Source: Yoonia rosea
GTDB taxonomy: Bacteria; Pseudomonadota; Alphaproteobacteria; Rhodobacterales; Rhodobacteraceae
DNA length: 64,000 nt
Reading direction: 5' to 3'
NCBI RefSeq assembly: GCF_900156505.1
Contig: NZ_FTPR01000003.1
Span: forward strand, 62,001 to 126,000
Positions 1 to 8,863 of the stretch are shown piece by piece (position 1 is the first letter of the stretch; every line of letters begins with the position of its first letter). Both the position numbers and the translations under genes were made by a program. The notes beneath the pieces are model-generated. The model saw only the letters and a list, made by a program, of their open reading frames with translations, was not told where the DNA came from and did no database searches.

Positions 1-1448
1 ATTGCGATCACCGTGATAGGCCCTGCGATTGGTCTGTTCAAAAAGATCATCGGGTCACCTGACGACAAAAGCAAGGATTGACGCAATGTTGGTTCTGCAA
101 TCGGTCCAAGCACAATCGCCAGAACGGCAGGCGCGAGGGGATAATCGAACTTGCGCATGAAGAACGCCCCAAGTCCGAAGATCACGATCAACCACAAGTC
201 ATGCATGCTGCGTGACGCTGCAAAACCACCGACAATGGACAGCACAAAGATCAGCGGGGCAAGGATAGTGAACGGCATCCGCAGCATCCACACGAACAGT
301 GGAATGAACGCAAGGTTGATCAGAACCGCCGCCAAATTCGAGATATAGAAGGACCCGATCAGGCCCCAGACAAACTCGCTCTGGTCAAGAAAAAGGCGTG
401 GGCCCGGCGTGAGGCCCCAAATCACCATCCCGCCCAGCAGGATCGCAGTCGTCGGCGAGCCGGGAATACCCAGTGTCAGCATCGGCAGCATAGACCCCGT
501 CGACGCTGAGTTATTGGCGGCCTCGGGGGCCGCAACCCCGTCAGGGGAGCCTTTGCCGTATTCTTCCGGGGTCCGCGAAAGCATCTTCGCAACACCGTAA
601 GACATCAGTGAGCCGGGTGTGGCGCCCGCCGCTGGCAAAACACCGACAAAGAAGCCGAGGAATGAGCCAATCAATGTCCCTTTCCAGCCCTTTTTCGTGG
701 CTTCCTTGGAGTCCGCGATCAAACCCTTGGCGGTCATCTTGGGGTTTGTCGTTGTGACCTCACCGCGTGTTTGTTCGATCGTCCAGATCATTTCCCCGAT
801 GCCATAGACACCGATGGCCAGGACGATAAAGCCGATCCCGCGCAGGAACCCCTGTATGTCAAAAAGCACCAGCCGGGGTTCGCCCGAGATCGTATCAAAC
901 CCGACAGTCGCAAGCACCAGACCAAAGCAGATCGAAAAGATCGTCTTGGGGATATCATCGCCGCCAAGGCCGACAAAAGTTGCAAAGGCCAGCAGCATCA
1001 GGGCGAAAATTTCGGGCGGACCGAACGAAAGCGCCATCGTCGCGAGCAATGGCGCAAAGAGCGTGAAGAGGACGGTCGCGACGGTGCCGCCGACAAATGA
1101 CGCCAGCGCCGCAGTCACCAAGGCCAGACTGGCCCGCCCCTGAAGCGCCAGTGGACGCCCGTCGAACGTTGTGGCCACGGCGGTTGATGCCCCGGGTATG
1201 CCCAATGTCACTGACGAAATCGCACCGCCATACATTGCGCCATAGTATATGGCAGCAAGAAAGATGATGGCCGAACTGGGTGGCACCAGAAACGTGATTG
1301 GCAAAAGGATTGCTACGCCGTTCACCGACCCCAAGCCGGGCATCGCGCCGATAAAGAGCCCGACAGTCACACCAATCAGGATCAACATGAGATTGATCGG
1401 CATAAGTGCCAGCAAAATGCCGTCGGCAAGAGATGAGAAAACTTCCAT
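1..1448 (-). CDS. tctA: TctA family tripartite tricarboxylate transporter large permease (partial)
   Basis: This is the large membrane subunit of a TctABC-type secondary importer for carboxylates, working in the inner membrane with TctB and the periplasmic binding protein TctC. About 482 codons are visible; the C-terminus runs off the left edge, probably by only some 20 residues given a usual length near 500. The start ATG (1446-1448) has a GAGGA-type ribosome site just upstream. The protein opens with MEVFSSLADGILLALMPIN, has the family's glycine/proline-rich GAMPGLGSVNGVAILLP and TLGIPGASTAVATTFDGRP segments, and many hydrophobic stretches. It is the last gene of tctC-tctB-tctA, 24 bp after tctB. 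Substrate cannot be told from sequence. Confidence 0.93.
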   Translation of the reverse strand, partial: MEVFSSLADGILLALMPINLMLILIGVTVGLFIGAMPGLGSVNGVAILLPITFLVPPSSAIIFLAAIYYGAMYGGAISSVTLGIPGASTAVATTFDGRPLALQGRASLALVTAALASFVGGTVATVLFTLFAPLLATMALSFGPPEIFALMLLAFATFVGLGGDDIPKTIFSICFGLVLATVGFDTISGEPRLVLFDIQGFLRGIGFIVLAIGVYGIGEMIWTIEQTRGEVTTTNPKMTAKGLIADSKEATKKGWKGTLIGSFLGFFVGVLPAAGATPGSLMSYGVAKMLSRTPEEYGKGSPDGVAAPEAANNSASTGSMLPMLTLGIPGSPTTAILLGGMVIWGLTPGPRLFLDQSEFVWGLIGSFYISNLAAVLINLAFIPLFVWMLRMPFTILAPLIFVLSIVGGFAASRSMHDLWLIVIFGLGAFFMRKFDYPLAPAVLAIVLGPIAEPTLRQSLLLSSGDPMIFLNRPIAGPITVIA

Positions 1449-1472
1449 GATGGTCCTCGGTTCGCGGCTGCG

Positions 1473-1976
1473 TCAGTAAATGATGTCGTACATCACATCG
1501 AAGAATGGCTGGGTGAACGGCATGCCTTGCGGCATCGAAATCTGCATCGCGCCTTCGAAGAAAAAGAACAGCGCAATGGGCAGGACAATTGCCATCGCCA
1601 GTGTCAGCAGCCACGAATGCCTGCCCAGAAAACGCAGGTAGTAGACAAGGAAAAGTCCAACTGCGCCGTACATCGACACCACAGAAATCATGGCGACAAA
1701 TCCAACAACGCCGCCGCCGACAAGTAGCACCGTCTGCCATCCAAAACGGTCCATAAGAGGCTCATCCGATACGGATGCCGGGCTTTTGCCGCGCCACCAG
1801 TTCCACGCGATGGCACAACAGCTTAGGAGCATGCCCACAGACAACCAGAATGGCCAAAACCCGCCACCCGGCCCTTGGCCGCGAATGTAACCGATGGGAA
1901 GTTCAGCGCTCTTCCACATCAGGTAGAGTGAAAAGAGGGCAAGAAACCCTGCGAGCGATATCTCACCTTGGCGCAT
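1473..1976 (-). CDS. tctB: TctB family tripartite tricarboxylate transporter small permease
   Basis: Small membrane subunit of the same importer, 167 residues, the usual size for TctB. Four hydrophobic segments are visible: residues about 8-24, 41-60, 80-105 and 115-140. The GQGPGGGFWPFWLS stretch near residue 34 is typical of the family's first loop. The start is preceded by an AAAGGAAAGGGGG-type purine-rich ribosome site. It lies 26 bp downstream of tctC and 24 bp upstream of tctA, so the three genes very probably form one transcript. Confidence 0.9.
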   Translation of the reverse strand: MRQGEISLAGFLALFSLYLMWKSAELPIGYIRGQGPGGGFWPFWLSVGMLLSCCAIAWNWWRGKSPASVSDEPLMDRFGWQTVLLVGGGVVGFVAMISVVSMYGAVGLFLVYYLRFLGRHSWLLTLAMAIVLPIALFFFFEGAMQISMPQGMPFTQPFFDVMYDIIY

Positions 1977-2002
1977 GTCTGCCCCCTTTCCTTTAGTGTG
2001 GC

Positions 2003-2974
2003 TTAGCTGTCAATTTCGGACAAAAGCTGACGATGGTTTGCAACCTGCGTTGCCCAGTAGGCGCGGGTTTCTGCTTCATCCATCGGCAGGGGCGACAGGC
2101 TTTCAGAGACAAGGTAGTCCTGCCAGGCGTCGCTTGCGTAGACCTGACCGAAGATGTCCCGGTAATAGGCTGCAGCTTCGTCCGACATGCCGGGTGCACC
2201 GACAATGGCCCGCTGGTTATAGTACGAGAAATCGTGCCCCAATTCCTTGATCGTCGGCACGTCAGGGTAGGCGTCCATACGTGTGTCCGAGAAGGCAAGG
2301 AGCGGGACGAAATCGCCGGCCTCATAGAAACCCTTGGCTTCTGCAGGGTTGTTCACTGTCGCCATGATCTGCTGACCGGCAAGATCTTTGGCCACAGCGC
2401 CACCGCCATCGTAGGGGATGTACTTGATATCGAGATCATAAGCACTGGACATATAGGCAATCACGATCGAGTCTTCCTGACCGGCCCCTGTGCCGCCCAT
2501 CACATACTCACCGTCCATCTCACGGACTTTCGCAAGAAAACCGTCAAAGTCCGTAATGCCTGAATCCTTGTGCACCCAAAGCACGAAAGGATCGACACCC
2601 ATCATCGTAATCGGCGTAAAGGTTTCGATATCAATACCCAGTGCTTCTTGGCGGATTGGTGTTGTGTAGAAAGAGTTCAGCGTCACCATCAGCGTATGGT
2701 CGGGATCACGGGCATCATTGAGATGCAACAGTGCCTCGGCGCCGGAACCGCCGCCACGGTTGGTCGGGATCAGGGGACGGTTTGTCATATCGTTTGCTTC
2801 GACAACAGACTGCACGAAGCGCGCGATCTGGTCTGCGCCGCCACCGGGGCCAGCCATGATTGTGAAATCAATCGGGCGGGTAGGCTGCCACTCCTGCGCG
2901 AGGGCAGAAATGGGAAGCGTTGCAAGGGTGCCACCGACGGCCAGCCCCAGAAAAAGCCTTTTAGTGAGTTTCAT
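2003..2974 (-). CDS. tctC: TctC family (Bug) periplasmic substrate-binding protein
   Basis: Extracytoplasmic binding protein of the TctABC importer, 323 residues. It has a signal peptide at residues 1-26 (KLTKRLF, hydrophobic core, then ISALAQ before the mature part). Family-type segments follow: WQPTRPIDFTIMAGPGGGAD near the mature N-terminus and PLIPTNRGGGSGAEALLHL around residue 70. An AGGAGGAA-like ribosome site precedes the ATG. It is first in the tctCBA operon, as expected for a subunit made in excess. A perfect 16-bp palindrome lies about 20 bp upstream of its start. Bug-type proteins bind many different carboxylates, so the ligand is unknown. Confidence 0.93.
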   Translation of the reverse strand: MKLTKRLFLGLAVGGTLATLPISALAQEWQPTRPIDFTIMAGPGGGADQIARFVQSVVEANDMTNRPLIPTNRGGGSGAEALLHLNDARDPDHTLMVTLNSFYTTPIRQEALGIDIETFTPITMMGVDPFVLWVHKDSGITDFDGFLAKVREMDGEYVMGGTGAGQEDSIVIAYMSSAYDLDIKYIPYDGGGAVAKDLAGQQIMATVNNPAEAKGFYEAGDFVPLLAFSDTRMDAYPDVPTIKELGHDFSYYNQRAIVGAPGMSDEAAAYYRDIFGQVYASDAWQDYLVSESLSPLPMDEAETRAYWATQVANHRQLLSEIDS

Positions 2975-2994
2975 AATATATTCCTCCGTGTAGG

Positions 2995-3010
2995 GTCCGG
3001 ACGTCCGGAC
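2995..3010. promoter_or_regulatory. 16-bp palindrome upstream of tctC
   Basis: GTCCGGACGTCCGGAC is a perfect palindrome and at the same time a direct repeat of GTCCGGAC. It lies 20 bp upstream of the tctC start codon, between tctC and the universal stress protein gene. It may be an operator for the tct operon or a leader hairpin; no adjacent regulator gene suggests which protein would bind. Confidence 0.35.
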
Positions 3011-3097
3011 ATGCAGTTTGCGCTTGTTGCGCGGTTTTTTATTTTGTTTGCGGGTGTTGCCCCGCCGTCTTGGGCCGTAGCGCGGCCCGAGAGTGTT

Positions 3098-3949
3098 TCA
3101 GTGGGCCATGAGGATCGGCATGTCCGTCTTGTCCACGATGCGTTCGGTGTTGCCCCCAAAAAGCATCTCGGTTTCATGGCTGTGGCTATAGGCCCCGATG
3201 ACCAGAAGGCTTGCGCCGATTTTCTTGCTCGTTTTAAGCAACTCGGTTGCGGGGTCTTTCCCCTCAAAGCGCACGATCTCGGCGGTGATGCCGCGCAGCG
3301 CATAGTAATCGATGAGTTCGTCCACGCCCGGGCCCTGCGACTGAGGCTTGCCACCCGTAAGAATGCTGACCTTTTGGGCTGCGTGAATAATGTCGAGAGA
3401 AGAGGCGACGGCACGGGCAGCAGGCAGCGAACCGTTCCAGCCGATTGCGACGTGCTGGGTGAAGGTCTCATCGGGCTGCAGTTGCCCTGGGCAAATCAGA
3501 ACGGGCCGTCCCGCGCCATAGAGTGCAGCCTTCAGCGAACTCTGGCCGAGGTTCCGTTCGCGCTGCGGTTTCGGCAGAACAATCAGGTCTGACAGCCGGC
3601 CAGCGTGTTTGACGACATCCGCCATGCGCCCGTTTTTTTCGGTGAATGTACAGATGACAGACCCGTCATCGCCACCATTCTCACTGAGACCGAATTCACG
3701 CGCCAGACGGTGCAAGATGCCGCGCAGGTGGTCCTCTTGCCGGTTCGCAAGTTCGACGGCCTGCTCCATCATGACTTTGCGTGCGAAGTCATTCAGAGGA
3801 ATGCCTGTTGGCATCAGATCTTTGGCCTGTGCACGGCAATGAACGACATTGACCTGTGCTTGGTGTTGCCTGGCAAGCTCGGCTGCATGTGCAAGCACGG
3901 TTGCGACCATGCCATCGCCACGTACGGGTACCAGGATGGACTTTATCAT
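3098..3949 (-). CDS. Universal stress protein, two-domain (UspA family)
   Basis: A cytoplasmic stress protein of 283 residues made of two tandem Usp folds. The first begins MIKSILVPVRGDGMVATVLA, the second near residue 150. The C-terminal nucleotide-binding-type segment GAYSHSHETEMLFGGNTERI followed by DMPILMAH matches the usual Usp ending (G-x-G-type loop, then a final strand). It is on the same strand as tctCBA, separated by about 120 bp holding the palindrome. Role is inferred from family only; no EcfG-type promoter is seen upstream, unlike the stress genes further right. Confidence 0.88.
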   Translation of the reverse strand: MIKSILVPVRGDGMVATVLAHAAELARQHQAQVNVVHCRAQAKDLMPTGIPLNDFARKVMMEQAVELANRQEDHLRGILHRLAREFGLSENGGDDGSVICTFTEKNGRMADVVKHAGRLSDLIVLPKPQRERNLGQSSLKAALYGAGRPVLICPGQLQPDETFTQHVAIGWNGSLPAARAVASSLDIIHAAQKVSILTGGKPQSQGPGVDELIDYYALRGITAEIVRFEGKDPATELLKTSKKIGASLLVIGAYSHSHETEMLFGGNTERIVDKTDMPILMAH

Positions 3950-4318
3950 CGCTAAGAACCGCCTTTTGTCTTCTTGCGCTATCCCAACGCATCACATTCA
4001 TAGAGCGAGTTCAGGCACCAAGGTGCAGCTTTTCGCTGTTATAGTTGTATGAAGCGCGCAATATTCTTTCGTCAAGTATTTTTCCTGCGAAACTTAGTTT
4101 CAGTTACCTTTTGTTGAGGTTTTATAAGCCTTTGTAAAATATTTGTTTTTCGGTACGCAGAAGTATACAGCTCAGTGAGAGTGCGAAATGCTGCTTTCTT
4201 GGTCATCTCGCGCAGTCAGCGGCATCTTGTCGCGGAGACGAATCGTCTAGGCAGGCGCCGGAACGCTTACGCCTGATTCGCTCTCAGGGTGTTTCGGGGG
4301 AAATTTGCTACAATTCAG
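3950..4318. other. AT-rich non-coding gap upstream of universal stress protein
   Basis: The stretch about 4030-4180 is clearly richer in A+T than its surroundings (runs such as TTTTGTTGAGGTTTTATAAG). It probably contains the promoter of the universal stress protein gene. I see no ORF with a ribosome site in it. Confidence 0.4.
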
Positions 4319-4555
4319 ACGTGCACGTCGCCCGCCGTGTCACCGTCCATTGTCGGTATCGGTGATTTCGCCGGTTCCGCAGATGTTTACCCTGCCTTAG
4401 CCACCGCGCAAATTCCGACGTAGCAAATTGGTATGCAGGCGGGAAAGTATCTTGTCGCATGTATCGCGCATTTAGACCCAGAAGAGATCGTTAGTCAGAA
4501 GATAAAAGGCGATTTGAAACTGCGCACAACAACCGCGCCCGCCGTCGGCGGCTGA
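4319..4555 (+). pseudogene. Relic of a type-II NADH dehydrogenase-like flavoprotein C-terminus
   Basis: Translating in the frame of 4340 gives VSPSIVGIGDFAGSADVYPA, then LATAQIPT, a TAG stop at 4421-4423, QIGMQAGKYLVACIAHLDPE and on to a TGA at 4553-4555. The pattern GIGD(F/C)A followed by P-A-x-A-x-AQ and Q-x-x-QxGKYLV matches the C-terminal FAD-binding motif and following helix of NDH-2/FAD pyridine-nucleotide disulfide oxidoreductases. The rest of the gene is absent and the in-frame stop shows decay. The assignment rests on this short motif only. Confidence 0.45.
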
Positions 4556-4579
4556 CATCAAAGCCCATTTGCGAAACCC

Positions 4580-5173
4580 CTAGTAGGGGTTTCTGGCGTC
4601 TCGCTTGTCAGAGAGGGAATCCTGACGCCGTACGACCAGAAGCTCAATCGCGTCTGCAAGATGTTCGCGGTCGATGTTGCGATCGCCTTTCGCAACGCGG
4701 ATGCGGTGGGCTTCGATCATCACATCGGCATGGCGGCATCCCTCCGGGGGCTCGAACCGGTAGGAAGCCAGTTCAATGCGTAGCCCTAGCGGATCGCGGA
4801 AGTAGATCGAGTCCATGAAGCCCCGGTCTACCGGGCCCGAGTGGCTGACACCGCGCGTATCAAGGCGTGATGCGACCTGCCAGAAAGTCGCCTGACTGAC
4901 ATTCAGGGCAAGATGGTGAAGCGATCCAGTTGCCTCGGGCACCGGTGTCGCGTCGGGCTTGCGGGTTTCATTGGTGAAGATCGTGATCAGGCGACCATCA
5001 CCGGGATCGAAGTAGAGATGACCCTCATCTGGATCGTCGAGATTTGGCTGGTCAAAAATGAAGGGCATACCCAGCACGCCCTCCCAGAAATCAATCGACG
5101 TTTGGCGGTCTGCGCCGATGATCGTGATGTGGTGGACGCCTTGCGTCTGAATCTTGCGCAGTTCATCTGGCAT
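4580..5173 (-). CDS. VOC family (glyoxalase/ring-cleavage dioxygenase-like) protein
   Basis: A 197-residue protein of the vicinal oxygen chelate superfamily. The first metal-ligand histidine motif is GVHHITIIGADRQTSIDFW near residue 12, a second is GSLHHLALNVSQATFW near residue 83, and an acidic ligand sits in DPLGLRIELASYR near 128. Length fits a one-and-a-half-module VOC protein of the ring-cleaving dioxygenase type. The ATG has a GGAGATC ribosome site. It stands alone on its strand. Substrate is unknown: the superfamily covers glyoxalase, dioxygenases and resistance proteins. Confidence 0.8.
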   Translation of the reverse strand: MPDELRKIQTQGVHHITIIGADRQTSIDFWEGVLGMPFIFDQPNLDDPDEGHLYFDPGDGRLITIFTNETRKPDATPVPEATGSLHHLALNVSQATFWQVASRLDTRGVSHSGPVDRGFMDSIYFRDPLGLRIELASYRFEPPEGCRHADVMIEAHRIRVAKGDRNIDREHLADAIELLVVRRQDSLSDKRDARNPY

Positions 5174-5580
5174 AGCGATCTCCGTTCCTTATTCCTGCCC
5201 CTTCCTAGCCGTTTATTGCGGCTTGCGCCAATCAGCTGGCGCGCAGGTGATGTGCGCGAGTTGGGGTTTCCTTTTATTTCGCAGGCATAAGGACCGGCAT
5301 GTTACGCGTGGAAAAGATACGGCATTTGGTGGCGACCGTTCACAAGGCCCGGACGATCGGCCGGGCTTCTACACGGTTCATGATGCGCACCGGGCGCGAT
5401 GTTCAGCAGGGCGCGCCTTCATCGGGATCGTGGATATGAATGTCTTATCTGCGGCGCGTCGGCGACTGCGATAGTTGACTGCGCAAAAACCACACGGATA
5501 GATCGCGTAACTTCTTGGTCGTGTGACCTGTTAACTCCGTTTTACCGTACAGCGCTTGGTCATTGTGTTATTTCAACAGC
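5174..5580. other. Intergenic region between VOC gene and antiporter
   Basis: About 400 bp between two divergently transcribed genes, so it should hold both promoters. I saw no convincing ORF, no EcfG-type site and no strong hairpin. A short minus-strand run near 5286-5345 weakly resembles the tail of a universal stress protein but is too short to call. Confidence 0.3.
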
Positions 5581-8088
5581 ATGGACATTGTTCTGATCAC
5601 GACTGTTATCGCCTCATTGTTCCTCGTCATCGGGGTGGCAGAGCCTTTGGCGGCAAGACTGCGCCTGCCTTACAGTGTGATTCTGGCGGCCATCGGTATT
5701 CTGATCGGTGTTGGCGCGATATTCTTCTTGCGGACAGACCTTACCGACGCGCTTAACCCGGTTGCCGAGGCGATCCTTGGCCTGCCGATCCGGTCCAATG
5801 TCTTTCTTTATATCTTCCTGCCGACGCTATTGTTTCAGGCGACACTCGGGATGAACCTGCGCCGGATGCTTGAAGACTGGGTGCCTATTCTGGTGCTCGC
5901 TGTCGTCGCCGTTGTCGTCGCCACACTGAGCGTCGGCTATGCTCTGTCATGGGCCAGCGCCCTGCCGCTGGCGGCCTGTCTCTTGATCGGGGCAATCGTG
6001 TCGACAACGGACCCTTCTGCCGTGGTGTCGATCTTTCGGTCAATCTCTGCGCCGCGGCGGCTTGCGCGGATCATCGAGGGTGAGAGCCTGCTGAATGATG
6101 CAGCAGCCATCGCGCTCTTTGGTCTTTTTATGGGGTTCGTGATGCTGGGTGTGCCGGATCCGAGCCTCGCAGACGCGCTTGCACGTTTTCCGCTATTGAT
6201 TGCTGGCGGTGCATTCACGGGGTGGTTGGCTGCGCGGATCGCTTTGTGGTTCATGGCCCTGTTCCGTCGGCACGAGCTTGCCCAGCTCTCGATCTCTGTC
6301 GCATTGCCGTACCTTGCCTATATCGGCGCAGAGCAAAGTATTGGGGCCTCTGGTGTCATTGCTGTGGTATCTGCCGGGCTGACGCTTAATCTGACCGGGC
6401 CCGGACGTTTGCAACCACAGGCCTGGACAAAACTGCGCGAGCTCTGGGATATTCTGGCGCATTGGGCAGGCGCGCTCATCTTTATCCTCGCAGCATTGCT
6501 GATCCCGCGACTTCTGGAAGAGGTGCGCGTCGCCGATTTCTTGTTGGTTGGTGTGGTTATACTTGCTGCCATTGCCGCGCGTGTTGCGATCCTTTTTGGT
6601 CTGTTGCCGTTACTGTCCGCGTTAAAGCTCTCACCTTCGGTCGAACGGCCTTACCGTGTCGCAATCCTCTGGGGTGGCTTGCGGGGCGCAGTCACTTTGG
6701 CTCTCGCGCTTGCAGTCACCGAAAGCTTCCGTGTGCCAGACGGGATCCAGCGTGTGGTGGGCATCCTTGCGACTGGTTTCACGCTTTTCACACTGATCGT
6801 TCAGGGTGCCACGCTGCGCTGGGTTATCGGGCGGTTGGGGCTCGACCGGCTGTCACCGATCGACGAGGCGCTCTCGAGGCAGGTCGTCGCCGTTGCCCTG
6901 CAGACGGTGCGTGAGGACCTCGCGCGCACCACGGAAAACTATGAGCTCAGCCATGATATCGTCCGGTCCGAAGCAAAGGGATTTGGGGAAAGACTTGAAG
7001 AAGCCGTGAAGACGGCAGAGGACAGCGCGGACATTCTGGATCGCGACCGGATCACGCTGGGTCTTATCGCGCTTGCGGGCTACGAACGTGACACCATCCT
7101 TGTCCGGTTGCGCGAGCGCACGATCTCGGCCCGCATGGCGGAACAAGTGCTTTCGGATGCCGATCGTCTGATCGAAGGTGCGCGTTCCGACGGGCGCAGC
7201 GGCTACAATCGCGCTGCAAAGCGCAGTGTCACCTATGGGCGCGCATTCCGTGCGGCGGGGCTGCTGCACAGCCGGTTGCACCTGTCACTCCCACTGGCGC
7301 GGCTCACAGCGGACCGGTTCGAATTGCTCTTGTCGCAACGGCTGATCCTGCGGGATCTGGGCGCATTTATTGATGGCCGCATCCGCCGCATCCACGGACG
7401 GCGGGTGGCAGACCTTTTGCGGGATTCTTTATCGCGCCGGATTGACGCGGTCGAAACCGCCCTCGAAGGTCTCAGGTTGCAGTATCCCGGCTATGCCGAA
7501 GAACTTGAGCGGCGCTTTATCCGCCGCACAGCACTGCGGCTGGAAGAACGTGAATATGCAACGATGCGCGAGGATGGCCTGATCGGGGCTGAAGTTTACA
7601 CCAAGCTGATGCAGGATCTCGATCAGCGTCGTGCGGCTGCCGAAGATCGTCCTCAGCTGGACATCGCGCTTCAACGCTCTGAACTGGTGCGTCAGTTTCC
7701 ACTTTTTGCCACCTTGGATGAGCCCGACCTGAAGCGGCTCAGTCGTGTTCTCAAGACACGCTATGTGAATGCGGGGGACATCATTATCGGCAAGGACAGC
7801 ACTGCCAAAAGTGTGTTCTTCATCGCCTCAGGTGCGGCAGAGGTCGAAACAGCTGGTCAGACATGGCGCCTTGGACGCGGTGAAATGTTCGGGCAGATGG
7901 CCATTCTGATGCGCAAGACACGTCGGACCGAAGTGCGTGTCATTACGCCGTCGACCCTGCTGGAGCTGGACGAAGCGCGGTTCCGGCGTCTGCTGGGCCG
8001 GAGTGCAACGTTACAGGAAGCGGTGCGCGAGAGCGCTGAAAAACGCGGGATTGCACCCGATGATTTGTTCGCTGATGCAGATGCTTAG
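5581..8088 (+). CDS. CPA1-type Na+/H+ antiporter with C-terminal cyclic-nucleotide-binding domain
   Basis: An 835-residue inner-membrane cation/proton exchanger. Residues about 1-420 form the NhaP-like transport domain with 12-13 hydrophobic segments; LIGAIVSTTDPSAVVSIF (near 140) and GESLLNDAAAIALFGLF (near 170) are hallmark CPA1 motifs with the transport aspartates. Residues about 430-690 are a charged cytoplasmic helical region. The last about 130 residues form a cNMP-type sensor: VFFIASGAAEV and RLGRGEMFGQMAIL. I chose ATG 5581; an upstream in-frame TTG at 5563 would add six residues. Probable role is pH/ion homeostasis gated by a cyclic nucleotide or similar signal. Confidence 0.9.
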   Translation: MDIVLITTVIASLFLVIGVAEPLAARLRLPYSVILAAIGILIGVGAIFFLRTDLTDALNPVAEAILGLPIRSNVFLYIFLPTLLFQATLGMNLRRMLEDWVPILVLAVVAVVVATLSVGYALSWASALPLAACLLIGAIVSTTDPSAVVSIFRSISAPRRLARIIEGESLLNDAAAIALFGLFMGFVMLGVPDPSLADALARFPLLIAGGAFTGWLAARIALWFMALFRRHELAQLSISVALPYLAYIGAEQSIGASGVIAVVSAGLTLNLTGPGRLQPQAWTKLRELWDILAHWAGALIFILAALLIPRLLEEVRVADFLLVGVVILAAIAARVAILFGLLPLLSALKLSPSVERPYRVAILWGGLRGAVTLALALAVTESFRVPDGIQRVVGILATGFTLFTLIVQGATLRWVIGRLGLDRLSPIDEALSRQVVAVALQTVREDLARTTENYELSHDIVRSEAKGFGERLEEAVKTAEDSADILDRDRITLGLIALAGYERDTILVRLRERTISARMAEQVLSDADRLIEGARSDGRSGYNRAAKRSVTYGRAFRAAGLLHSRLHLSLPLARLTADRFELLLSQRLILRDLGAFIDGRIRRIHGRRVADLLRDSLSRRIDAVETALEGLRLQYPGYAEELERRFIRRTALRLEEREYATMREDGLIGAEVYTKLMQDLDQRRAAAEDRPQLDIALQRSELVRQFPLFATLDEPDLKRLSRVLKTRYVNAGDIIIGKDSTAKSVFFIASGAAEVETAGQTWRLGRGEMFGQMAILMRKTRRTEVRVITPSTLLELDEARFRRLLGRSATLQEAVRESAEKRGIAPDDLFADADA

Positions 8089-8104
8089 TTGTTAATTGCG
8101 CATA

Positions 8105-8734
8105 TCAATGCACCGCAGGGCCAGCGGCGATAAGCTGAGCAAGTGGTCTTGTTTGGGCATCAACGCGCCGGCGCAGCACCTCGAGCGTCATGTCGTCATC
8201 TTTGACGAACTCCAAAAACATTTGGTTGAGGTTGTTGAACAGCAAAACACCCAACGGTCGAGGATCCAGATCCCGCCGTACGGTGCCCCGTTCTTGCAAC
8301 ACTTGAACCAAATCAGTCATTTGTGCCGCAAGTCGCTGGTCTAGTTCAAAGTAGCGGCGACCGTTCGGCGTACCCGGGGCCTCGATTGCCAGTGCCATGG
8401 CAGTGCGCCACATTTCCTTTGTCAGATACTCCAAGGAGTGGTCGTAGTACGCAAATATGAGGGCCAAAAGCGCGTCATCCACCGCCTGGGGTGGATCGGC
8501 CAGAATGGTCAGGCCTGCATCGAGGACTTCCTCAACCTCCATTGCAACCGTGGCCATGAGGATATCCCCTTTGGTCTGGTAGTAATTGTAAACTGTCCCG
8601 ACCGAGACTTCTGCCATGTCAGCCAAGTCCTCGATGCGGACGGCGCGATAACCGTCTGCCCGAAATTTGGTCACGGCGGCCTCCAAGATGCGCCTTTCGC
8701 GGTCAGCTTTCTGTTTTTCGCGCAATCCGGCCAT
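8105..8734 (-). CDS. TetR family transcriptional regulator
   Basis: A 209-residue regulator with an N-terminal TetR helix-turn-helix: AAVTKFRADGYRAVRIEDLA then MAEVSVGTVYNYYQTKGDIL (residues about 20-65), followed by an all-helical ligand domain. ATG 8734 is chosen because GAAGG lies 7 nt before it; a start nine codons earlier lacks one. It is divergent from the ABC importer operon that begins at 8864, which makes that operon its most likely target. The 3' end lies 16 bp from the antiporter stop (convergent). Confidence 0.88.
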   Translation of the reverse strand: MAGLREKQKADRERRILEAAVTKFRADGYRAVRIEDLADMAEVSVGTVYNYYQTKGDILMATVAMEVEEVLDAGLTILADPPQAVDDALLALIFAYYDHSLEYLTKEMWRTAMALAIEAPGTPNGRRYFELDQRLAAQMTDLVQVLQERGTVRRDLDPRPLGVLLFNNLNQMFLEFVKDDDMTLEVLRRRVDAQTRPLAQLIAAGPAVH

Positions 8735-8863
8735 TTGTTTTCCTTCTAGCTCTTGGTGCACTGACGAAAATTAGTGTTGACTACAAAGATGAATGACTTC
8801 AACTTTTTTATCAAGAGCCGCGCAACAAGCGGTCAGACATCAAAACAATAGGGAAGAATGGAC
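8735..8863. promoter_or_regulatory. Divergent control region, TetR gene / ABC importer operon
   Basis: A 129-bp region between divergent starts. An imperfect inverted pair GTTGA...TTCAAC spans about 8774-8801 and could be the TetR operator, but the arms are only about five bases, so this is a guess from position. Confidence 0.3.

Noticed and set aside
955-1740. Long minus-strand frame of 261 codons across tctA and tctB
   Set aside because: It is out of frame with clear TctA and TctB proteins on the same strand and has Cys/His/Arg-rich shadow composition.
4259-4285. GGAAC word in the gap upstream of the VOC gene
   Set aside because: The bases at the -10 distance are CTCT, not GTT; not counted as an EcfG-type site.
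5286-5345. Minus-strand codons reading VATKCRIFSTRNMPVLMPAK then stop, like the tail of a universal stress protein
   Set aside because: Only about 20 residues, with a stop just before them and no nucleotide-binding loop, so chance cannot be excluded.
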